A stretch of 30,764 bases of DNA from Pelagibacteraceae bacterium BACL5 MAG-120820-bin39 (GCA_001438335.1 LIBV01000002.1:1-30764); one strand, 5' to 3'; numbered from the stretch's first letter, positions 22,253 through 30,724 are shown. A program made the numbers and translations. Notes: generated by a model from the letters alone, not told the origin.

Positions 22253-23566
22253 ATGTCTAAAGAGTCAAATTATACAAATTCAAGCTATAAAGATTTCTTC
22301 GAAAAAAGTTTATCTGATTCAGATCCTGAATTATTTAAAGCTATTAAAGATGAGCTTATTAGACAACAAAATCACATAGAACTAATAGCTTCAGAAAATA
22401 TAGTATCCAAAGCTGTCTTAGAAGCTCAGGGATCAGTTCTTACAAACAAATATGCGGAAGGCTATTCTGGCAAGAGATATTATAACGGCTGTGAACACGT
22501 AGATGTTGCAGAAAATCTAGCAATAGAAAGACTAAAAAAACTTTTTAATTGTAATTATGCAAATGTACAACCACACTCAGGTGCTCAGGCAAATGGAGCT
22601 GTTTTTTTAGCTCTATTAAATCCAGGCGACACATTCCTGGGTATGAGTTTAAATTCTGGTGGTCATATCACGCATGGTTTAAAGATTTCAATGTCTGGCA
22701 AATGGTTTAATGCAATTGGTTATGATGTAGATAAAACTTCTGAATTAATTGATTATGACAGTGTTGAAAAATTAGCATTAGAGCATAAACCAAAACTTAT
22801 AATTGCTGGTAGTAGTGCCTATTCTAGAGTAATTGATTTTAAGAGATTTAGAGATATAGCTGATAAAGTGGGCGCATACCTAATGGTTGATATGGCTCAT
22901 TTTTCTGGTTTAGTTGCTGGAAAAGGTTATCCAAATCCATGTGAATATGCACACGTTGTAACATCAACAACTCATAAAGTTTTTAGAAGTGCAAGGGGAG
23001 GCATTATCTTAACGAATGATGAGAGTTTATCAAAAAAAATTAATACTGCTGTATTTCCTGGTTATCAAGGCGGTCCTTTAATGCACGTTGTTGCTGCAAA
23101 AGCGGCAGGTTTTTATGAAGCATTAAAACCAGAATTTGTTGAATATATAAAATCAGTAAAAGCTAACGCTAAGATTTTAGCTGAAACTCTAAAAAATAAT
23201 GGTTTTAAGATTTACTCTGGTGGTACGGATACCCATTTGATGTTAGTCGATCTAAGACCGTTTGGTGTTAAAGGAAATTTAGCTGCAGAAAGTTTGAGCA
23301 GAGCAAATATAACTTGCAATAAAAATGGAATACCTTTTGATAGTGAAAGTCCAATGATTACATCCGGTATAAGATTAGGCTCGCAAGCTGCCACAACTAG
23401 AGGTTTTGGATTAAAAGAATTTGAAACTGTGGGGAAATTAATTACCAAAACAATAGAAGGATTATCAAAAAATCCTGATAATAATAGTGTAATTGAGAAA
23501 GAAGTTAGAGAAGAAGTGGTTTCTTTATGTTCCTCTTTTCCAATATATAAAAACTTAACAATATGA
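22253..23566 (+). CDS. glyA: serine hydroxymethyltransferase
   Basis: A 437-residue PLP enzyme interconverting serine plus tetrahydrofolate with glycine plus methylene-tetrahydrofolate. Motifs: ELIASENIVS near 43-52, NKYAEGYSGKRYYNGCEHVD near 65-84, and the PLP lysine K242 in STTHKVFRSARGG. It links the glycine and methylene-THF made by sarcosine oxidase to serine. No riboswitch-sized leader exists: only 9 nt separate it from rpiB. Its stop overlaps the nrdR start (ATGA). Confidence 0.97.
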   Translation: MSKESNYTNSSYKDFFEKSLSDSDPELFKAIKDELIRQQNHIELIASENIVSKAVLEAQGSVLTNKYAEGYSGKRYYNGCEHVDVAENLAIERLKKLFNCNYANVQPHSGAQANGAVFLALLNPGDTFLGMSLNSGGHITHGLKISMSGKWFNAIGYDVDKTSELIDYDSVEKLALEHKPKLIIAGSSAYSRVIDFKRFRDIADKVGAYLMVDMAHFSGLVAGKGYPNPCEYAHVVTSTTHKVFRSARGGIILTNDESLSKKINTAVFPGYQGGPLMHVVAAKAAGFYEALKPEFVEYIKSVKANAKILAETLKNNGFKIYSGGTDTHLMLVDLRPFGVKGNLAAESLSRANITCNKNGIPFDSESPMITSGIRLGSQAATTRGFGLKEFETVGKLITKTIEGLSKNPDNNSVIEKEVREEVVSLCSSFPIYKNLTI

Positions 23567-24021
23567 TTTGTTCAATTTGCAAAAAAGGTGAAACCTCAGT
23601 GGTGGATTCACGACCTACAGAGGATGGCACCGCTATAAGAAGAAGAAGATTGTGTGTTTGTGGAGCAAGATTCACCACATTTGAAAGAGTACAATATAGA
23701 GAATTGATGGTTGTTAAAAAAAATGGCAGGAAATCAGCATTTGATAGAGATAAATTAGCTAAATCAGTTTTTATTGCTTTAAAGAAAAGACCTATAGATA
23801 CTGAAACTACTGAAAAGTTTATTAGTAAAATTTCAAGATCTTTAGAGGAATTAGGTCAAAGTGAAATTTCAACTAACACAATTGGCACTATGGTAATGGA
23901 AGGGTTAAAAGAATTAGATCCAGTTGCTTATGTTAGATTTGCATCGGTATATAGAAATTTTAGAGAAGAGAAAGATTTCGTTCAATTTGTGGACAAATTA
24001 GATGTCTACAAAAAAAGATAA
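23563..24021 (+). CDS. nrdR: transcriptional repressor NrdR, with CxC zinc knuckle
   Basis: A 152-residue NrdR, which senses ATP/dATP through an ATP-cone and represses ribonucleotide reductase genes. The N-terminal zinc ribbon has C3 and C6, then RRRRLCVCGARFTTFERVQ with C31 and C33. The usual second pair is CxxC, so one residue is missing here; the DNA reads tgt-gtt-tgt with no frame disturbance. The ATP-cone (about 47-137) begins VVKKNGRKSAFDRDKL. Located in the classic alphaproteobacterial glyA-nrdR-ribD order; overlaps ribD by 20 nt. Confidence 0.95.
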   Translation: MICSICKKGETSVVDSRPTEDGTAIRRRRLCVCGARFTTFERVQYRELMVVKKNGRKSAFDRDKLAKSVFIALKKRPIDTETTEKFISKISRSLEELGQSEISTNTIGTMVMEGLKELDPVAYVRFASVYRNFREEKDFVQFVDKLDVYKKR

Positions 24022-25111
24022 AATTCAAAACTCAGATAATTTTTTTATGAGTCTGGCTTTAGATTTAGCTAGATCCAAACATGGATTAACAGGCACAAAT
24101 CCCTCAGTTGGTTGTGTTATAGTTAAAAATAACAAAATAATTTCTATTGGCTCTACAGGATATAATGGCAGACCTCATGCAGAAAGAAATGCAATAAATT
24201 TTGCAACAGAAGACGTTCAAGATTCAACAATGTATGTAACATTAGAACCTTGCGTTCATTATGGAAAAACCCCACCTTGTACGAATTTAATTATAAAAAA
24301 AAAAATTAAAAAAGTAGTATTTGGAATAGACGATATTGATAAAAAAGTTCGTTCTAAAAGTTTAAAAATTTTAAAAAAGAAAAAAATAATTGTTAAAAAA
24401 AATAATTTAAATAATCAAATTAACGAATTTTATAACCCTTATAAATTTAACAGATTAAATAAATTACCTTACGTCACAGGAAAAATAGCAATTTCTAAAA
24501 ATAATATTTTCTACAGTCCAAATGTTAAAAAGATTACGAATAAACAAACAGAAAAGTTTACTCACTATTTGAGATATAAAAATGATGGAATTATAGTTAC
24601 TTCAAAAACTTTAAATAATGATAATCCAAAATTAAATTGTAGACTTAAAGGACTAGGAAAATTTTCACCAATTAGAATTATTTTGGATAGAAATATCAAT
24701 ACTGATAAGAAATCTTATATTTTCAAAACTAGTAATTCTAAAAATACAATTTTATTTTTTAATAAAGATCAAAATAAAAATTTATCTGTTTTTAAAAAAA
24801 AAGGCATTAGACTTTATAAAACAAAGATAGATAAGAATAATCTTTTAGATTTAAATTGGATATTAAAGAAACTTTATTCTTTAGGTTTAAGAAATATTTT
24901 AGTAGAGACTGGAAATGAACTTAGTAAATCTTTTATTAAAGACAAATTATTCAATAATTTTTATTTATTACAAAGTCCTAATTACATTCCTCTATCAATT
25001 GGATCTAAACTATTTAAAAACTATGCTTATCTTAAAAAAATATATAAAAATAAAATAAAAGTTAATAACGGATATAATAAAGATCAAATTGAGCTATATA
25101 GAAGAAATTAG
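24002..25111 (+). CDS. ribD: bifunctional diaminohydroxyphosphoribosylaminopyrimidine deaminase / 5-amino-6-(5-phosphoribosylamino)uracil reductase
   Basis: A 369-residue two-domain enzyme for steps two and three of riboflavin synthesis. The deaminase domain (about 10-150) has zinc ligands H59 in PHAERNAI (E61 catalytic), C84 and C93 in LEPCVHYGKTPPCTN. The reductase domain (about 155-369) starts PYVTGKIAIS and has DGIIVTSKTLNNDNPKLNCR, the substrate-binding region. The C-terminal half is lysine/asparagine rich and divergent, as often under strong AT bias. The ATG lies 20 nt inside nrdR. Confidence 0.93.
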   Translation: MSTKKDKIQNSDNFFMSLALDLARSKHGLTGTNPSVGCVIVKNNKIISIGSTGYNGRPHAERNAINFATEDVQDSTMYVTLEPCVHYGKTPPCTNLIIKKKIKKVVFGIDDIDKKVRSKSLKILKKKKIIVKKNNLNNQINEFYNPYKFNRLNKLPYVTGKIAISKNNIFYSPNVKKITNKQTEKFTHYLRYKNDGIIVTSKTLNNDNPKLNCRLKGLGKFSPIRIILDRNINTDKKSYIFKTSNSKNTILFFNKDQNKNLSVFKKKGIRLYKTKIDKNNLLDLNWILKKLYSLGLRNILVETGNELSKSFIKDKLFNNFYLLQSPNYIPLSIGSKLFKNYAYLKKIYKNKIKVNNGYNKDQIELYRRN

Positions 25112-25113
25112 TT

Positions 25114-25707
25114 ATGTTTAATGGGATAATTTATCATAAGGGAACAGTTGAAAAAATTATTAAAAGACCCAAAGGTATTAATTTATTCATTAAATCCTCT
25201 TTAAAAATTAATTCAAAAGATTTAGGTATTTCCGTTGCATGTGATGGCGTCTGTTTAACCCTGATATCATATAAAAAAAAAATTTCAGAATTTTATTTAT
25301 CTAATGAAACTCTTTTACGATCAAAATTTAGAAATATTAAATTAGGTAGCGTTTTAAATTTAGAACTGCCACTTATTTTTGGTCAGAAAATTTCAGGACA
25401 CATCTGTCAAGGTCATGTGGATACAGTAGGACATGTTAAATTAATTAAAAAAATTGATAAATCATACTTATTTCAATTTAGTGTTGATACGAAAACCTCT
25501 AAACAATTAATAGAAAAAGCATCGATATGTATAAATGGGATTTCATTAACAATTTCAAAAATTAAAAAAAATTTTTTTGAAATTTGGGTTATTCCTCACA
25601 CTTTTAATGAAACGAATTTATCTAATTTAAAAAAAAATGACTTAGTCAATTTAGAGATAGATATATTATCTAAATATGTCAGAAACTACTTTAATGAAAA
25701 AAAATAA
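25114..25707 (+). CDS. ribE: riboflavin synthase alpha chain
   Basis: A 197-residue protein with two lumazine-binding beta-barrel repeats, catalysing dismutation of two dimethylribityllumazine molecules to riboflavin. The start MFNGIIYHKGTVEKI matches the MFTGI signature. Repeat one has SVACDGVCLTLIS near 44-56; repeat two, starting at GHICQGHVDTVGHV near 95-108, has ASICINGISLTISKI. It begins 2 nt after ribD and overlaps ribBA by 32 nt. Confidence 0.94.
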   Translation: MFNGIIYHKGTVEKIIKRPKGINLFIKSSLKINSKDLGISVACDGVCLTLISYKKKISEFYLSNETLLRSKFRNIKLGSVLNLELPLIFGQKISGHICQGHVDTVGHVKLIKKIDKSYLFQFSVDTKTSKQLIEKASICINGISLTISKIKKNFFEIWVIPHTFNETNLSNLKKNDLVNLEIDILSKYVRNYFNEKK

Positions 25708-26794
25708 ATTTTCTTCAATCGACTCAATAATTAAATCTGCCAAAAAAGGAGAAATGTTTATTTTGGTTGATGATGAGAAGAGAGAAAATGAAGGAGATTT
25801 AGTTATCTCTTCTTCTTTTGCTAATACAAAGAATATTAATTTTATGGCTAAATACGGAAGGGGTCTAATATGTTTGGCGATGGATAGTATTCAAGCAAAA
25901 AAATTAAATCTTAGTTTGATGTCGCCAATAAATGAATCTAGAAATAAAACTGCATTTACAGTTTCAATAGAAGCTAGAAAAGGTATTACTACTGGAATTT
26001 CAGCCAGAGATAGAGCTAAAACTATTAAGATAGCCTCTAAAGTTAATGCAAATAAAACAGAAATTGTTTCACCCGGACATGTATTCCCTATCATTGCAAA
26101 AGATGGTGGCGTGTTAGTGCGTGCTGGACACACAGAAGCTTCAGTGGATATTTCGAAATTAGCAAAGAAAAATAATTCAGCTGTAATATGTGAAATAATG
26201 AATGACGATGGAACGATGTCTAAAGGACAAGAATTACACGAGTTTGCAAGAAAACATAATTTAAAAATTGGCAAGATTGAAGATTTAATTTCTTATCGTC
26301 TTAAAAAGGAAAAATTAATTCGATTAAAAAAACAATCCACAATTGTTTTTAACAGTTATAAATACAAAATAAGAATTTATGAAAATAAAATAGATGGATC
26401 AGAGCATTTTGCTTTAATTAAAGGGAATATCTCAAAAAAAATTACCCCTCGTGTAAGAGTTATATCATCAAATGTAGTACAAAATTATTTAATTGATCAA
26501 AAATTACCTAATTCTTTTAATAAAACTCTTAAATATTTTAAAAAGTTTAGCCACTGTGTGTTGGTATTTATTAAAGATACAAATCTTAAATCTGTTACTC
26601 AGACTTTAAAAGATTATGAAAATAAAAATTTTTATAAAAAAGGAAATGATAAACTCATTAGAAATTATGGTATTGGAGCTCAAATAATTAAAGATTTAAA
26701 AATAAAAAATATGATATTAATTACAAAATCACCAAAGAAAGTTGTGGGATTAGATGGATATGATATCAAGATTACAAAACAAGAAATTATATAA
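25676..26794 (+). CDS. ribB: 3,4-dihydroxy-2-butanone-4-phosphate synthase with degenerate GTP cyclohydrolase II domain (RibBA-type)
   Basis: A 372-residue protein. The N-terminal DHBP synthase domain (about 12-210) is intact: DDEKRENEGDLV, GRGLICLAM, TTGISARDRAKTI, SPGHVFPIIAKDGGVLVRAGHTEA, and EIMNDDGTMSKGQEL. It makes the four-carbon unit from ribulose 5-phosphate, the product of RpiB. The C-terminal part (about 215-372) has the GTP cyclohydrolase II fold signature RNYGIGAQIIKDL and a VVGLDGY ending, but the region expected to hold three zinc cysteines reads PRVRVISSNVVQNYL with none. GTP cyclohydrolase II activity is therefore doubtful. Its stop overlaps the ATG expected for ribH (TAATG). 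Confidence 0.93.
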   Translation: MSETTLMKKNKFSSIDSIIKSAKKGEMFILVDDEKRENEGDLVISSSFANTKNINFMAKYGRGLICLAMDSIQAKKLNLSLMSPINESRNKTAFTVSIEARKGITTGISARDRAKTIKIASKVNANKTEIVSPGHVFPIIAKDGGVLVRAGHTEASVDISKLAKKNNSAVICEIMNDDGTMSKGQELHEFARKHNLKIGKIEDLISYRLKKEKLIRLKKQSTIVFNSYKYKIRIYENKIDGSEHFALIKGNISKKITPRVRVISSNVVQNYLIDQKLPNSFNKTLKYFKKFSHCVLVFIKDTNLKSVTQTLKDYENKNFYKKGNDKLIRNYGIGAQIIKDLKIKNMILITKSPKKVVGLDGYDIKITKQEII

Positions 26795-26818
26795 TGTCTA
26801 AAAAAAAAAATTTTAATA
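26794..26818 (+). other. ribH: expected ribH start with A11 tract, out of frame by one base
   Basis: ATG at 26794 shares a base with the ribBA stop (TAATG), exactly like many junctions here. It is followed by TCT and eleven A (26800-26810), then ATTTTAATA-type sequence. With ten A the reading would be MSKKKILIVVADYY, a standard RibH start; with eleven the frame hits TAA at once. Either slippage on the A-tract restores the frame, translation starts downstream, or the base is a sequence error. Confidence 0.7.
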
Positions 26819-27184
26819 GTGGTCGCTGACTATTATAAAGACATTAGTAATGGATTGCTGAACAGTGCTAATTTAAAGCTTTCAAAAAAATTTATAACTA
26901 AAATTATAAATGTTCCTGGAGCTTTTGAAATTCCAATTACGATAGCTAAGAATATAAAAAAATTTGATGGTTTTATTGCACTTGGTTGTGTTATCAAAGG
27001 CGAAACACCTCATTTTGATTTTATTTCTCAAGCTGCAACTAATGCTATAATGAACTTGGGCATAGAGTTTAAAAAACCAATTGGTAACGGTATAATTACT
27101 TGTCTTAACATGAAACAAGCTATAGCTAGAAAAAAGAAAGGCGCTGAAGCCGCTAGTGCCGTAATATCAGTATTATCTCAATAA
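26819..27184 (+). CDS. ribH: 6,7-dimethyl-8-ribityllumazine synthase (5' end frameshifted by an A11 tract)
   Basis: The open frame from GTG at 26819 gives 121 residues starting VVADYYKDIS. Family motifs are INVPGAFEIPITIAKNI near 32-48 and ALGCVIKGETPHFDFIS near 56-72 with the active histidine, and the C-terminal KGAEAASAVISVL. It condenses the RibD product with the RibB product to make lumazine for RibE. The GTG start would cut off most of the first beta strand. Removing one A from the upstream A11 restores MSKKKILI and a 129-residue protein starting at 26794. The stop overlaps the nusB start (TAATG). Confidence 0.88.
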   Translation: MVADYYKDISNGLLNSANLKLSKKFITKIINVPGAFEIPITIAKNIKKFDGFIALGCVIKGETPHFDFISQAATNAIMNLGIEFKKPIGNGIITCLNMKQAIARKKKGAEAASAVISVLSQ

Positions 27185-27588
27185 TGAGAACTTCTTATAG
27201 TCCAAAAAATAACCCTAGGGTTATAATTATTCAAAAATTATATGGAAGCTTTTATAATAATGATGAAGTTATTGATTTTCCTAAACATCGTTTTAAAAAA
27301 TTTATTAAAGATGTTGTTAACGGAACAATAGAAAGAGATGAGTTTCTTGATGATGAAATAAATAGAGTTTTAGGAGAAGATTTTAAATTTTTGAATTTAG
27401 ATAAAGTTTTTCAAGTTATTTTAAAGTCTGCATCCTATGAGTTTTTATACAAGCCTAATGTTTCATTAAAAATTATAATTAATGAATATCTTAATGCATC
27501 TAATTTTTTTTTAGAAGACTCCCAAACTAAATATTTAAATGCTCTCCTTGACAATCTTGGTAAAAATTTAAGAAAATCTAATGCATGA
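27184..27588 (+). CDS. nusB: transcription antitermination factor NusB
   Basis: A 134-residue all-helical protein of the NusB family, which with NusE (S10) binds boxA of rRNA leaders and supports antitermination. The N-terminal half (PRVIIIQKLYGSFYNN, about 11-26) fits helix 1, and the C-terminal VSLKIIINEYLNASNFFLEDSQTKYLNALLDNL near 93-125 matches the conserved family end (NEAVELAK...FVNGVLD-type). Placement between ribH and thiL is standard in Proteobacteria and supports the call. Confidence 0.92.
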   Translation: MRTSYSPKNNPRVIIIQKLYGSFYNNDEVIDFPKHRFKKFIKDVVNGTIERDEFLDDEINRVLGEDFKFLNLDKVFQVILKSASYEFLYKPNVSLKIIINEYLNASNFFLEDSQTKYLNALLDNLGKNLRKSNA

Positions 27589-28540
27589 GTTCGATATAAT
27601 TAATAAATATTTTTCAAATTTATCTAAAAGAAATCCTTCATCAATTAATTTAAATGATGATGTATTTTTTGATAAAGCTCAAAAATTAGTTATTTCTGTA
27701 GATGCCTATATCCAAGGTAAACATTTTTTAAATTTTAATCAACCTGACTTAGTGATTAAAAAAATCTTAAGATCTTCAATATCAGATTTAATTTGCAAAG
27801 GTGTCTATCCTAAATATTATTTTATAAGTGCCAGCGGCAATAAAAAACATTTTACAAAGTTAAATTTATCTAAAATTTCTAAATCGTTAAAAGAAGAACA
27901 AAAAAAATATAAAATATTCTTATCAGGCGGTGATACTGTAAATTCAAATCAACTAACTTTTTCTATTACTTCAGTTGGTAATGCAAATAGTATTGTTTTT
28001 AGAAATAAAGCTAAACTTTATGACGATATCTATGTTACTGGTAATTTAGGTGATAGTTATATAGGATTAAAAATACTTCAAAGAAAATTTACAGTAAGTA
28101 AAAAGCAATCTAATTACTTTATTAACAAATACTATAAACCGGATCTTCAATATACGTTAATCTCAAAACTTAATAAAATTGCAAATACTTCTATTGATAT
28201 TTCCGATGGTCTATTTTCTGATACTGAAAAGTTGATTAATAATCAAAAACTATCTTATGAGATTGAAATTGATAAAATTCCTATTTCTAAAAATTTGATG
28301 GACATAATTAATTCTCGTAGATTGAAAAAAGAGGGTTTAATCTCAAATGGTGATGATTATCAAATATTATTCACTGCCAAAAAGAGCAAATATAGAATCA
28401 TACAATCACTCTCTAAAAAACTTAGAATAAAGATAACAAAAATTGGAGAGATAACTAAGAATTGGAAACATCCAGGTATTATAGTCAAAAAAGGAAGAAA
28501 AATTAGGATTAATCAAAAGGGCTATTTTCATCAATTTTAA
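27581..28540 (+). CDS. thiL: thiamine-monophosphate kinase
   Basis: A 319-residue PurM-like ATPase that phosphorylates thiamine monophosphate to thiamine diphosphate. The metal-binding NLNDDVFF near 24-31 corresponds to the usual GDDAA motif; then LVISVDAYIQGKHF near 37-50, RSSISDLICKGVYPKYYF near 66-83, LSGGDTVNS near 114-122, and SIDISDGLFSDTEKL near 203-217. It overlaps nusB by 8 nt and ends the operon. Fold and order are convincing; the sequence is lysine-rich and divergent. Confidence 0.92.
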   Translation: MHEFDIINKYFSNLSKRNPSSINLNDDVFFDKAQKLVISVDAYIQGKHFLNFNQPDLVIKKILRSSISDLICKGVYPKYYFISASGNKKHFTKLNLSKISKSLKEEQKKYKIFLSGGDTVNSNQLTFSITSVGNANSIVFRNKAKLYDDIYVTGNLGDSYIGLKILQRKFTVSKKQSNYFINKYYKPDLQYTLISKLNKIANTSIDISDGLFSDTEKLINNQKLSYEIEIDKIPISKNLMDIINSRRLKKEGLISNGDDYQILFTAKKSKYRIIQSLSKKLRIKITKIGEITKNWKHPGIIVKKGRKIRINQKGYFHQF

Positions 28541-28549
28541 AGTTAATTA

Positions 28550-28577
28550 TTGCCTTTTATGACTTTTTTTGTATTGT
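28550..28577 (+). promoter_or_regulatory. candidate promoter for hppA
   Basis: The 78-nt gap before hppA is the longest in the window. It contains TTGCCT (28550-28555) and TATTGT (28572-28577) spaced by 16 nt, each matching consensus at 4 of 6 positions, then a 41-nt leader with a CAACCAACAACC repeat and an AAGG at 28610-28613 that can act as ribosome-binding site. Support is weak. Confidence 0.25.
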
Positions 28578-28618
28578 CCGGGCTTAAATAACTAACAACC
28601 AACAACCTTAAGGCAAAC

Positions 28619-30724
28619 ATGAATACAACAGTAGAAACAATATTATTATATACAATAGCCGCTGGTTTTTTATCTATAGTCTATGGATTCTTTACTGGCA
28701 GAAATATTTTAAGTCAAAGTGCTGGAAATGCTAAAATGCAAGAAATTGCATCTGCAATTCAAATTGGTGCAAAAGCTTATTTAGCTAGACAATATAAAAC
28801 TATTGCAATTGTTGGTGTTGTAGTTTTGATTATTGTTAGTGTTGCTTTTAGCCCATTAGTGGGTCTTGGATATTTAATTGGTGCTACGTTATCTGGTATT
28901 GCTGGATATGTTGGAATGTTAGTTTCTGTTCAAGCGAATGTTAGAACTGCTGAGGCGTCTAGAAAAGGTTTAGCAAGTGGTTTAGCCGTTGCTTTTAAAT
29001 CAGGTGCTGTAACTGGCATGTTAGTAGCTGGTTTAGCTCTACTTTCTATTGCAGTTTATTATTATTTTTTACTCAAATACAATATTGAAGAAAGAGAAAT
29101 TGTTAATGCTCTTGTAGCATTAGGGTTTGGTGCTTCTTTAATATCTATTTTTGCAAGATTGGGTGGTGGAATTTTTACTAAAGGTGCTGACGTTGGTGCA
29201 GACCTAGTAGGTAAAGTTGAAGCTGGAATTCCAGAAGATGATCCTAGAAATCCTGCGGTTATTGCAGATAATGTTGGTGATAACGTTGGAGATTGTGCAG
29301 GTATGGCTGCCGATTTATTTGAAACTTATGCAGTTACAATTGTTGCAACTATGGTTTTATCTTCAATCTTTTTTCACTCAGATTTGAATATGATGATTTA
29401 TCCTTTAACAATAGGTGGTGCTTGTATCTTAACATCAATTTTAGGAACTTATTTTGTTAAACTTGGCAAAGACAAAAATGTGATGAATGCTTTATATAAA
29501 GGATTTGTCGTGTCAGCAATTGCCTCTCTCATAATTTTATACCCTGTTACTGATTACGTAATTGGAATGGATAGTAATTATTATTTTAATGAAACTTCAT
29601 TCACAGGTTTGAGTTTATATTTGTGTGGTATTATTGGTTTGATTATAACTGGACTTTTAATTTGGGTAACTGAATATTATACTGGTACAAATTTCAGACC
29701 TGTTAGAAGTGTGGCTGCTTCTTCTACAACAGGACATGGTACAAACGTTATTCAAGGTTTAGCTATCTCTATGGAAGCTACAGCTATCCCAGCTTTAATT
29801 ATTGTTGCTGGTATCATGATTACAAATTATTTAGCAGGATTATATGGAATAGCTATTTCAGTAACAACCATGTTGGCGTTAGCAGGAATGGTAGTAGCAT
29901 TAGACGCTTATGGACCCGTTACAGATAATGCTGGCGGTATTGCAGAAATGGCTAAGTTAGATAAAAAAGTTAGAAAAACTACCGATGCTTTAGATGCCGT
30001 TGGAAACACTACAAAAGCTGTAACAAAAGGTTACGCAATTGGTTCAGCCGGTTTAGGAGCTCTAGTTCTTTTTGCAGCTTATACTGAAGATATTAAATAT
30101 TTCTCAACTGTAGCAGGATCTAAATTAGAAGGTATTGTTGTAACATTTGATTTATCAAATCCATATGTTGTAGTTGGATTGCTAATTGGTGGAATGCTTC
30201 CATATCTTTTTGGATCTATGGGAATGCAAGCGGTTGGTAGAGCAGGTGGTGCTGTTGTAATTGAAGTTAGAAGACAGTTTAAAAAATATCCAGGAATAAT
30301 GACAGGAAAACAAAAACCAGATTATGCAAAATTAGTTGATTTATTAACTGTTGCAGCAATTAAGGAAATGATTATTCCTTCATTGCTCCCAGTTTTATCT
30401 CCAATTGTTTTATATTTTGTAATTCTAGTAATAGGTGGACAAGTAGCTGCATTAGCTTCAGTAGGAGCAATGTTACTTGGTGTAATCATTACAGGATTAT
30501 TTGTAGCAATATCTATGACAGCTGGTGGTGGTGCATGGGATAATGCAAAAAAATATATTGAAGATGGAAATCACGGTGGTAAAGGTTCCGAAGCTCATAA
30601 AGCTGCAGTAACTGGAGACACTGTTGGAGATCCTTATAAAGATACAGCTGGACCCGCAGTTAACCCAATGATTAAGATTACTAATATTGTAGCTTTATTA
30701 TTGTTAGCTGTTATCGCTGGTTAA
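28619..30724 (+). CDS. hppA: membrane-bound proton-translocating pyrophosphatase, K+-independent type
   Basis: A 701-residue protein with about 16 membrane segments that couples PPi hydrolysis to H+ export. The catalytic loop has DVGADLVGKVEAGIPEDDPRNPAVIADNVGDNVGDCAGMAADLFE (residues about 191-235; split here by motif), and a second acidic loop DAYGPVTDNAGGIAEM near 428-443 plus GDTVGDPYKDTAGPAVNP near 669-686. GNTTKAVTKG puts lysine at about 466, the residue marking K+-independent H+ pumps, where K+-dependent enzymes have alanine. It lies alone after a 78-nt gap and is followed by a strong hairpin. Confidence 0.97.
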   Translation: MNTTVETILLYTIAAGFLSIVYGFFTGRNILSQSAGNAKMQEIASAIQIGAKAYLARQYKTIAIVGVVVLIIVSVAFSPLVGLGYLIGATLSGIAGYVGMLVSVQANVRTAEASRKGLASGLAVAFKSGAVTGMLVAGLALLSIAVYYYFLLKYNIEEREIVNALVALGFGASLISIFARLGGGIFTKGADVGADLVGKVEAGIPEDDPRNPAVIADNVGDNVGDCAGMAADLFETYAVTIVATMVLSSIFFHSDLNMMIYPLTIGGACILTSILGTYFVKLGKDKNVMNALYKGFVVSAIASLIILYPVTDYVIGMDSNYYFNETSFTGLSLYLCGIIGLIITGLLIWVTEYYTGTNFRPVRSVAASSTTGHGTNVIQGLAISMEATAIPALIIVAGIMITNYLAGLYGIAISVTTMLALAGMVVALDAYGPVTDNAGGIAEMAKLDKKVRKTTDALDAVGNTTKAVTKGYAIGSAGLGALVLFAAYTEDIKYFSTVAGSKLEGIVVTFDLSNPYVVVGLLIGGMLPYLFGSMGMQAVGRAGGAVVIEVRRQFKKYPGIMTGKQKPDYAKLVDLLTVAAIKEMIIPSLLPVLSPIVLYFVILVIGGQVAALASVGAMLLGVIITGLFVAISMTAGGGAWDNAKKYIEDGNHGGKGSEAHKAAVTGDTVGDPYKDTAGPAVNPMIKITNIVALLLLAVIAG

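Noticed and set aside
22244..22260. Glycine riboswitch upstream of glyA
   Set aside because: Only 9 nt separate rpiB and glyA, and no such fold is seen within the end of rpiB.
24002..25120. FMN riboswitch for the riboflavin genes
   Set aside because: ribD overlaps nrdR and ribE, ribB and ribH follow with almost no leader; there is no space for an RFN element.
25891..26274. Antisense open frame opposite the DHBP synthase domain
   Set aside because: Opposite strand of conserved coding sequence, no family resemblance and no upstream signal.
28515..28570. Hairpin AAAAGG/CCTTTT followed by a T run at the end of thiL
   Set aside because: The loop is about 30 nt and the stem is short and AT-rich; too weak to call a terminator.
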